Of a stretch of DNA of 64,000 bases, positions 56,650 to 64,000 are shown in pieces. A model generated the notes under the pieces. That model saw only the letters and a program-made list of their open reading frames with translations, was not told the DNA's origin and made no database searches. Position numbers and translations under genes: made by a program. Origin of the DNA: Phocoena phocoena (taxonomy: Eukaryota > Chordata > Mammalia > Artiodactyla > Phocoenidae); assembly GCF_963924675.1 (NCBI RefSeq), contig NC_089220.1:156425270-156489269 (forward strand). Reading direction: 5' to 3'. How positions within the stretch are numbered: the first letter of the stretch is position 1; every line of letters begins with the position of its first letter.

Positions 56650-57934
56650 TTAATGGCAAACTGACCACATTATAAATAAACTGGCTGTCAGTGTTTGCAC
56701 AAGTCAGAGTGCCTGCCCCTCTACCCCACCTGGCTCCATCCTACAGGGTAATGAACCAGCTCATCTGGGCAGTTACACACCATGATTACTCTCTAGTCAA
56801 AAACACTGTACATTAGTGCGGATTTATATGTTGTAAGTAGATTATTTTCCTGACTTCTGTCATAAAAGAACACTTGACACAATCCTCCCCACAAAAGTGA
56901 GAAATAAGAAACAAGTACCCGATAGACATTTTTTTCCCTTAATGGTTTCTTGAGACTTGATTTTCAAGGAGGCACTTATGAATAAAAATGATTTTGCATG
57001 TACACGGGGCGGGGCGGGGCGGGGGGAGAGAATCTCAGAGACACAAGGTTTTTGAATCGTGACTCGACTCAAACACTTGCCTATCAAGAAGTATCCATTA
57101 CAAGCCTGCCACTGTTTTACCAAAGGTGCAGCCCCACCTGGGGCTGTGTGACCAGGTGAGCTGTGCACAGGGCAACCACAGCACACAGTAATTACCTTAA
57201 TTGGTTCGACAACTGTCAGAAATATGTTTGGGACAGCAGGGGATTTTATTTCTACCGACTTTCCCAGCAGAAAGTTAACAGGAGGTAAATGGTGGCTTTG
57301 TAGATTTCTCACAAATAGATTCCACAGGATACACAGAAGCAAAGCACAGAAATAGGAGGTGCTACGCCTTGTATCTCAGTGTCTTTTTATTATGCATTTT
57401 ATTCTTTAAGTGTATAGAGCAGTTGCCTCTCTTGTCACCAGGAGTCACTTACCCACGTGTGAGTCATATTTCTCTGCGGAAATCTCACCACTGTTGAGAT
57501 TTCTCCCAGGAAATATCACTGTCTTTGTTCTTAAAACACCAAAGAGTGCAAGTAAGCTTCTAATGCAATGATTTTTTTTTTAACCCCAGCAGAAAGTTCT
57601 TGCCATGTCCATTTTTCTGAATACCTGATTCACCAAAGTGGTGAAATTATCAGGCCTGTGGTTCTCTAACCTTTATTGTTGAATAAGTTTTGTTCTGTTC
57701 TCTGTAAAGCATCTGTCATCCCGCCCTCCAAGAGATAATATTATAGTATGTGGCATAGAATACAAGCATAGTGCTTAGATTAATCCCATTTACAACATAT
57801 GGTGATGAAAACCATTCACAAAAGGTGTGGCTCTATTTTAAATATTACTTTTGGATTTCATTTAACTTGATTACATTTGTATTTGAAGTTCAGCTTCTGT
57901 AGAAAGAAAGGCAGCAAGTCATAGGGCAAAGAAC
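56650..57934. other. Unannotated DNA
   Basis: About 1.3 kb. The 160-codon minus frame at 56860-57342 has no recognisable domain and runs antisense through the G-rich motif. No repeat family is recognised. Confidence 0.45.
57006..57026 (+). other. GGGGC-repeat G-quadruplex motif
   Basis: Three GGGGC units are followed by six G's, giving four G-runs with single-C loops. This is a strong quadruplex candidate and also reads as overlapping GC-box (SP1/KLF-type) sites. The surroundings are AT-rich with no CpG island. Confidence 0.88.
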
Positions 57935-58090
57935 CCCTGACCAGTAGCTGGCGGCCATTGGTTCCAGGCCTGGCTCCAGCAATAATGAGCCTATGACTGT
58001 GGACACATCATTTAATCTTTCTGGCCCCAGTTCCCTCATCTGTTAAATGGACTACAGCATCTCTAAGATCCCTCCCAACCTAACATACAA
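57935..58090 (+). mobile_element. MIR SINE
   Basis: Forward MIR order: ggttccaggcctggctccagc, gagcctatgactgtggacacatcatttaatctttctgg, ccagttccctcatctgttaaatgga. Confidence 0.85.
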
Positions 58091-58879
58091 CCCCAAATCA
58101 ATTCACTGTCCACCTCCTTGTTTATAATTCCAAATGCAAGCATGCATTTGCTGTTGTTTCTTCCTGAAGAGGATTTGTCATAACTTCATCTTTATGTTTC
58201 AACTTTCCTCTTCCTAAACCCCAAGATAACCATTCAGTTTTTCCCAGTACAGAGAGTAATGCTAGTTGGAGAGATGAACTTTTCAGCCACTCTAATAAGG
58301 TTTTATTTTAAATTATGAATATATAGTCTAATAAAACCCTGATAGTAGAAATAATCTGGTATGTTTGACATATTAAACTTTAAAGACTCAAACTGCAGTT
58401 ATTATTATTTTATGGTTATGGGAATCACAATATTTTACAAAATTAAATGTAAATAGTTTTTACCTTCCCGGGTAGATCAATAATTTTCCCTTAGCTAAAA
58501 TTAGGTTATGTTTTCTCACTTCTTAGAAAAGTCATAGAAGTTTAGAAACCTAGAAAGTTTTCTTAATCTCACTTTTGAGATTGGTTTGAAGTTAGTATAG
58601 TTTTCGTAAGTAAATTATATATTCCATAAGTATTACTCATGCCGTATATTGCCTTGAATTTTATAAGTATGTTTGGGGTGGGAGGGAACATGCTATTTGT
58701 GATGATTAGTAAAGTAAATAAACAGAAACTTGTAGCTTGTACCTCTTGATTAACCTCATTAGAAGGTGCCATCATTCTGGACAGGGGTGAAATGCCATTG
58801 TATATTAATTTTTAGTATTTGTAGTAAGGGTTAATAGTGTTTACAAAGGGATAAGCAGGTAGCAGTAGGAAGCTTAGAT
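58091..58879. other. Unannotated AT-rich DNA
   Basis: About 0.8 kb with no recognised gene or repeat. Confidence 0.45.
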
Positions 58880-59006
58880 TTCATCTCATGTAGTAGAAAG
58901 ACATGGACTGCATGAGGGCTCCTGCTTTCTGGCTCTGTGACTTTAGGCTAATTCTATAACCTCTCTGACCCTCAGGTTCTCATTTCTAAAATGGAGAGCT
59001 AGAGAC
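58880..59006 (+). mobile_element. MIR SINE
   Basis: Forward MIR order: agacatggactgcatgagggctcctgctttctggctctgtgactttagg, ctataacctctctgaccctcagg, tcatttctaaaatgga. Its 3' part is interrupted by the L1 insertion at 59021. Confidence 0.85.
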
Positions 59007-59020
59007 AGAGAAGATGTCTT

Positions 59021-59292
59021 TTTTTGTTGTTTTCTATTTGTTTGTTTTTCCCATGCCTGTGGGTCCTCTCTTGTTTTTTTGTTGTTTAATTTTTATTGGA
59101 GTACAGTTTATTTACCATGTTGTGTTAGTTTCAGATGTAAAGCAAAGTGAATCAGTTATACATATACATATATCCACTCTTTTTTAGACTCTTTTCCCAT
59201 ATAGGCCATTACAGAGAATTGAGTAGCGTTCCCTGTGCTATACAGTAGGTCCTTATTAGTTATCTATTTTATATATAGTAGTGCGTATATGT
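59021..59292 (-). mobile_element. L1 LINE 3' UTR insertion with probable 3' transduction
   Basis: The + strand shows the reversed L1 3' UTR from about 59085 (tttattggagtacagtttatttacc, ccctgtgctatacagtagg). Between it and the left flank lie about 60 bases: a T-rich run, the non-L1 string cccatgcctgtgggtcctctc, and another T-rich run. The 14-base agagaagatgtctt bounds the whole block at 59007-59020 and 59293-59306. Confidence 0.93.
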
Positions 59293-59310
59293 AGAGAAGA
59301 TGTCTTAGGT

Positions 59311-59670
59311 TGTATATTGATTGCCTAGGGCTGCCATAACAAAATACCACAGACTGGGTGGCTTAAACAACAGAGATTTATTTTCTCAAGGTTCTGGAGG
59401 CTGGAAGTCCAAGATCAAGGTGTGGGCAGAGTTGATTTTCTCTGAGGCCTCTCTTCTTGGCTTGCAGAAGGTTTCCTTCTCTCTGTGTCTTCATGGTCAT
59501 CCCTCTGTGTGCACATATGTGTCTGGTATCTCTAAAGACACAATTCATATTGGATTAGGGTCACCCCAAAGACCTCATTTTAACTTCATCATCTCTTATC
59601 TCCAAATACAGTCACATTTTGGGGGTGAGGACTTCAACATATGAATTTGAGGGGAGCACAACTCGTAACA
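59311..59670 (-). mobile_element. ERVL-MaLR solo LTR (MLT1-type)
   Basis: The + strand shows a reversed MaLR LTR: gggctgccataacaaaatacc, cagactgggtggcttaaacaacag, gttctggaggctggaagtccaagatcaagg, ccaaatacagtcacattttggggg, acttcaacatatgaatttg. No internal sequence is attached, so it is a solo LTR, probably left by recombination or as a fragment. No coding content. The 107-codon frame at 59321-59644 is a translation of the LTR. Confidence 0.85.
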
Positions 59671-61049
59671 GGTAGGAAACAGATTCTGAGACGGCTCTCT
59701 GCATGCAGCACATTTACAGGGGGGAAAGGGAAGGTCTCAGGGACAAACGCATAAAGAAGTGAGGAAGCAGGATTGGGGGATGGCAGAAACTAAACCATGA
59801 CAGGGTCATAACAGAGACCTCTACTGACCTACAGAGAGCCCTGGAGTTAGGCTGCCCTTCAGAGGTGCCCCAACTTGAGGCAAGGGGGCTAGTTCTTTGT
59901 ACTCTGATACTGACCAGGTACCCCAGGGAAGGGAAGGAGGTGTTTCTTGAACCGTGAGCCTTCAGCTTGGCAGCTAGGGGTTGAATGCCTTGGTCCTGAA
60001 AGGCAGGTAGGTAGCTAGGGTGCTGCCCCCAGCTCCCACTGGAGAAGTAAATGCCAATTTCACCATCTTACAGGACTTTGATAAGGACTGACTGGGATGA
60101 GATATGCACTAATACTTAGTCCCTGGAATGTAGGAGGAGCTCTGTTGGTTTTCATTCCCTCCCATGGCCTCAGTCTATGCATGTCCACATTCCCTTCCTT
60201 AACAACTAGATCCTGAAGCAGTTGGGGGCGGGGGTCCTGGCCTCCCACACAACTCTACTGAGTTTTTCTTTTTTCTTTATTATTTTTAAATACCCTGCAT
60301 TTAAAGTTTCACATCTGCAGAGCCACAGAGAAGAGCGTGGAGGACATAATACACAGTGAGCACTGGAGGAAAACAAAGGAGGAGTGGGTGGTTTCAGACA
60401 AAGAGGTTGCCTTGTATCTCTGACAGCAGGCTTTTCCTATTGGTTGATCAGTGCAAATGAAAGGCCATTGGGGAGAGCCACGTGCCTCTCCACACTGTAA
60501 AATAATACTTCATGGCAGTGAGTCCTTGGCTTGAGGACCAGTTAGGCTTAGGGAGAGAAACTAAATGGCAGCCCATTGTTACAGAAAATGTAACCTAGAA
60601 ATGAATGGATGGGAAGAAATAAAGAATTTTAAGTAAAGAAAGGCCACAGTGTGGAAGCAAAAGAAATACACAGTATCCTTCTGGTCTGCAGCTTTTCCTA
60701 ACGGAGACCAGGAGAAAATAAATGGGGGTTTGCCCAAATATAGTTTTTCTCCCAAGGACAAAACCTCCTGTGGCCTGTTCTTCCATAGCGTCCGGAGGTG
60801 GATGCTATTTCCAGGTGTAAACTCACACACATCACGGAAGGAAGGATAGAGTCACAAAATGCTTCAGGCCATGAAATGAAACAGTTCCTTCTGACCTGAA
60901 ATGAGCCTTTGGAGTGTGGTGGGCGCAAAACAAGAGTCACACCCTACGTAATGGCTGGAGAGGATACAAGGTCACCTTAAGCGGGACCAGAGACGGATCC
61001 CAACGGGAGCATTTGGCTTATTGAGCTGCCATTTCCTGTCTGACATTCT
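59671..61049. other. Unannotated DNA between MaLR elements
   Basis: About 1.4 kb with no recognised gene. Overlapping short frames on both strands at 60579-60940 lack known domains. A T-rich run lies at 60258-60290. Confidence 0.45.
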
Positions 61050-61083
61050 TCATTCATTCATTCTTCATTTACTCTGTACCTCC
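61050..61083 (-). mobile_element. L2 LINE, left part of split copy
   Basis: The + strand reads a cattcattcatt run followed by cttcatttactctgtacctcc, the reversed L2 terminus. It continues at 63094 after the MaLR insertion. Confidence 0.7.
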
Positions 61084-61434
61084 CGTTTTTAGTCAGCTCA
61101 GGCAGCGATAACAAAATACCACAGACTGAATGGCTTAAAAAACAGTTTCAGAGGCTGGGGGTTCAAGATCAAGGTACCAGCAGATTCGAGTCCCTGGTGC
61201 AGCTTCTATTCCTGGCTGACAGACGGCCACCTTCTCCTCACATGGTAGAGAGAGAGAAAGCAAGGTCCCCTGTGTCTCTTCTTCTAAGGGCACTGATCCC
61301 ATCCTGAGGGCTCCATCCTCATGACCTCCTCTAAACCTCATTACTTCCGAAAGGCCCCACCTCCTAATACCATCACAGTGGGGCTGAGGGCTTCAACATA
61401 TGAATTTTGAGGGAACATAATCCAGTTCATAGCA
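61084..61434 (-). repeat. 3' LTR of the MaLR element
   Basis: Read on the + strand: gataacaaaataccacagactgaatggctt, aggctgggggttcaagatcaagg, ccatcctcatgacctcc, ggccccacctcctaataccatcac, gcttcaacatatgaattttgagg. It is homologous to the LTR at 62712-63093. Confidence 0.87.
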
Positions 61435-62711
61435 TCACACCCCTTGCCCTCCAAAGTTCAAGTTCTTCTCACATGCAAAATACATCCATTCCGCTCAGAC
61501 AACCCCAAAAGTCTTAAGTCATTCTAGCATCAACTCTAAAGCCCAGAGTGTCATCTAGATATCACCTAAAATCAGATATGGGTGAGACTTGAGGTACAAC
61601 TCATCCTGAGGCAAAATTCCTCTCAAGCTAAGACCTTGTGAAACTCAACAAGTTATGTGCTTCCCAAACGTATTGGTGGAAGGACCAGGCATAGCATAGA
61701 CATCCCCTTTCCAAATGGGAGAAATAGGAAAGAAAGAAGGGGTGATGGGTCCCAAATAAGTCAAAACCCAGCAAGGCAAATTCCATCGTACCTTAAAGCC
61801 CCAGAAAAATCCTCTTTGGTTCAATATCCCACCTTCCAGGTCCACTGAAGTGGCAGCATCACCACCACAGCTACGAGGGGAGACCCTGCCCCTTCAGCAC
61901 CACCCTTGAAGCTCTCTGTGAGGGCAGCCCCATCCTGAAGTCCTGGGCAGGGGCATCTTGACCCGCCCAAACCAGAAAGACAGCCTTACCCTTTGAAATT
62001 GAGGAGGAACTAGCGCTGCTCCCAGGGGCTGTGGTGGGAGTAGTAATTCTGATGATCTCTGAATCCTTCTTACCTTTTCCTGAAGAATACAACATGTGCT
62101 ATACTTTACAGTCCCATCTTACAGAATCCAAGAAGTTCCACAGCTCTCCTTCATGACATCCTGCTTTCTTTGCCCTTTAAGTTCACACTGGCAGTGTCTT
62201 TGCTGGTATAATCTCATCTTCTCTTTATTGAGTGATGGTCTGGGTCACTTCTGAACATGCTTTCTCATCTCTTGCTGTATGGACAGAAGGAGAATATTCC
62301 AAATCCTCAAGTTCTGATTCTTCTTTGCTTAACAATCCCTTCTTCAATTCATCTCTTTCCTTTCACTTTTTACTATAAGGACAGGAGGAACCAAGCCACT
62401 CCATCAATGCTTTCCTTAAGAAATCTCTTCAATTAAATATCCAGTTCCATCAGTCACAAGTTCTACCTTTCACAAAACACTGAGAACACAGCCCAGTTCT
62501 TTGTCATGTTATAATAAGGATCTCCTTTCCCCCAGTTCCTGATAACATGTTTCTCATTTCCATCTGAGGTTACTCCATAAACAGCCTCAATGTCCATGTT
62601 TGTAGCAAGCACCTGAAAACTTTCCCAGTCTCTACCCAGTTCTCAGTTTCAAAGAACCTTCCGTGTGTTGTCATTTATTACAGCACCACCCTACTTCTTG
62701 GTACCAAAATC
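61435..62711 (-). mobile_element. MaLR internal region
   Basis: About 1.28 kb between the LTRs. It includes ctcctcacatgcaaaatacatcc-like sequence, gtgaaactcaacaagttatgtgcttcc, and ccaaatgggagaaataggaaagaaag. Such MaLR internal blocks are non-coding or carry a heavily decayed gag-like remnant. No frame over about 80 codons is present here. Confidence 0.8.
62689..62706 (-). other. Primer-binding-site-like sequence of the MaLR element
   Basis: In sense this 18-base stretch reads tggtaccaagaagtaggg, five bases inside the 5' LTR. Its place and tggtNccA-like start suit the tRNA-Leu-type primer site known in the ERVL group. Assignment is by position and partial similarity. Confidence 0.5.
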
Positions 62712-63093
62712 TGTCTTAGTCAGCTCAGGCTGCTATAACAAAATACCAGACACTAGGGGGCTTAAGCAGACATTTATTTCTCACAGTTCTGGAGGCTGGG
62801 AAGTCCATAATCAAGCTGTCAGAAGATTCATTTCCACATTTCAGCCATTCTTCCTGGCTCTCAGATGGCCACCTCCTCATTGTGTCCTTTCATGATGGAG
62901 AGAAGTAGAAGAAGCAAGGTCTTTGCTGTCTCTTCTCCTAAGGGCACAAATCACATCATGAGGGCACCATCCTCATGACCTCATCTAAACCTAATCACCT
63001 CCCCCCCCCAGCTCCAAATACCATCACATGGGATGGGGGATGGTTACAGCTTCAGTGTATGAATTTGGTGGGGGACACACTTTATCCATAGTA
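62712..63093 (-). repeat. 5' LTR of the MaLR element
   Basis: Read on the + strand: tgtcttagtcagctcaggctgctataac, cacagttctggaggctgggaagtcc, gatggccacctcctcattgtgtcctttcatg, cctcatgacctcatctaaacctaatcacc. It carries a C-run at 63001-63009. Confidence 0.88.
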
Positions 63094-63780
63094 CCTTCTA
63101 TGCCATAGAAAGAAGCAGTGGGGGAGATATGATCCCTGCTTTCAAAGATCAGAATGGCTGAGAGATAACCTATTTAGGGAAGTCAAAGAGGACTTCCCCA
63201 AAGAAATGATGACTGAGCCAGGATCTGAGAGATGAACAGAGGTCAACTAAAAAGAGCATTTGAGGCCGTTGGGCAGTGTTCGCAGATGCCCTACAGCAGG
63301 AGGCAAACATGACAAACTCAAAGCCTGAAGAAGGCCATTGTAGCTGGAGGAGAAAGAGCTCAGGGAAGCATAATGAGCAGGGTGAGTTTGAAGAAACTGA
63401 TGGGGGCCAGACCAGTCCCGGCTTTGCTAATCCTGTTAAGAAGCTGTCCTTACACCCAACACAAAGTGAAACCTCTGAAGGAATTTACACAGGGTGGCAG
63501 CATGATCGTATTTACAGTTTGAGAAGGTTGTCCTGCCTCCTGTGTAAAGAATAGACACGACAGTGGCCTGAATCTGAACAGATGCTGGTAGGTGGGTGGG
63601 AGTGATGGCAGTAATCGAAGCAGGGGATGGCGAATGCTTGGCCTAGAACGATAATGGTTGGAAAAGACTGTGTGAACTGACTCAGCAAATATCGAGGAGG
63701 TAAAGGCAACAGGATTTGGCAATAGATTAGCTCCTGGGCACAAAGGAGAGGAAATTCATGAATCTCATTATCCTTGACAG
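63094..63780 (-). mobile_element. L2 LINE, right part of split copy
   Basis: The + strand continues the reversed L2: gaagcagtgggggagatatgatccctgctttcaaag, ggatctgagagatgaac, gcagcatgatcgtatttacagtttgagaaggttgtcctgcc, ggcagtaatcgaagcagggg, caacaggatttggcaatagatt. With the piece at 61050 it forms one L2 copy interrupted by the MaLR element. Confidence 0.78.
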
Positions 63781-64000
63781 CTGACAGAAGACTGTGGCCC
63801 AGATGTGTGTGCCCAGCTCATTTCAGATCTCATGCCCCTCAGTCTTCACCTGGAGCACCCAGGGTCTGTCGCCAGTCTTCACAGAGAGCACACACTTCCC
63901 ATGAACTTGGCTGGTCCTCGGCCTGTTTGCTCTCCGACCTCCTCCTTGCCTTCTCCTGCGCTGCTCTAGTTACACAGAGGTTAATCCCTGCAGTGTTTTC
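63781..64000. other. Unannotated DNA at window edge
   Basis: C-rich on the + strand relative to the rest of the window. No gene or repeat is recognised. Confidence 0.35.

Larger units (their letters stand above)
61084..63093 (-). mobile_element. Near-complete ERVL-MaLR element (two LTRs plus internal region)
   Basis: Two LTRs in the same minus orientation (61084-61434 and 62712-63093) enclose a 1.28-kb internal region. The internal edges match MaLR internal sequence: the ccccaaaagtcttaagtcattctagcatcaac block next to the 3' LTR and a primer-site-like stretch next to the 5' LTR. MaLR elements are non-autonomous; this copy has no long open frame. It sits inside an L2 with a probable 5-bp duplication (cctcc and ccttc, one mismatch). 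Confidence 0.87.

Noticed and set aside
56860..57342. 160-codon minus frame as a gene
   Set aside because: No recognisable domain, no promoter or splice context, and it passes through a low-complexity G-rich motif; chance is likelier.
61084..63093. Intact endogenous retrovirus with coding capacity
   Set aside because: The internal region is only about 1.3 kb and has no long open frame; it is a non-autonomous MaLR fossil.
1..64000. CRISPR array, operon, or prokaryotic or phage system
   Set aside because: SINE, LINE, MIR, L2 and MaLR content and low coding density show a mammalian nuclear genome; no regularly spaced direct repeats were seen.

Overview
This is a piece of a cetacean nuclear genome (whale, dolphin or porpoise), either intergenic or inside a large intron. 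Five dispersed copies belong to the tRNA-derived SINE that opens ggcttccctggtggc and ends in the block gaggcccgcgtaccgc plus an A-tail. This is the CHR-type SINE abundant in cetaceans and differs from ruminant Bov-tA. An older related SINE (opening gggaattccctggtgg) and a cetartiodactyl-type L1 3' UTR fit the same lineage. The species cannot be read from the sequence.

I found no protein-coding gene, exon set, rRNA, functional tRNA or CRISPR array. The longest open frames outside repeats (about 160 codons at 55.7-56.2 kb and 56.9-57.3 kb) show no recognisable domain and look like chance. Coding signal that can be recognised is decayed L1 ORF2, always truncated or frame-broken.

Layout. 0.6-2.8 kb: 5'-truncated L1 (minus). 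3-3.4 kb: two MIRs. 7.2-8.3 kb: an L2 split by an L1 tail with a 13-bp duplication. 8.8-12.2 kb: L2, MIR and a full CHR SINE. 13.4-15.9 kb: old L1 with a missing RT core. 17.5 kb: short SINE. 19.7-24.2 kb: L2 and MIR relics. 27.3 kb: tail-less SINE. 34.8-36.2 kb: younger L1 with a double tail. 38.5-39.5 kb: L1 tail, MER5 split by a SINE, and a double L1 3' end. 40.3-42.6 kb: L1 with inverted 5' part. 45.3 kb: older SINE. 46.4-49.5 kb: unnamed LTR-like repeats, MER5 and MIR. 51.4-52.3 kb: MIR, then L1 split by a hAT element. 55.2-55.6 kb: microsatellites and a SINE. 56.4 and 59.0 kb: L1 3' UTR inserts with 14-16 bp duplications. 59.3-63.1 kb: three MaLR LTRs, two flanking an internal region as a nearly complete 2-kb element nested in an L2.

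The rest is AT-rich single-copy-looking DNA. A few repeat-free stretches have the composition of conserved non-coding elements. No new biological system was found; the interest lies in insertion structures (twin priming, 3' transduction, tail-less SINE, nesting) and a few non-B DNA motifs. Repeat names come from recognising family consensus sequence by eye, so subfamily names are deliberately broad and edges without target-site duplications are approximate.
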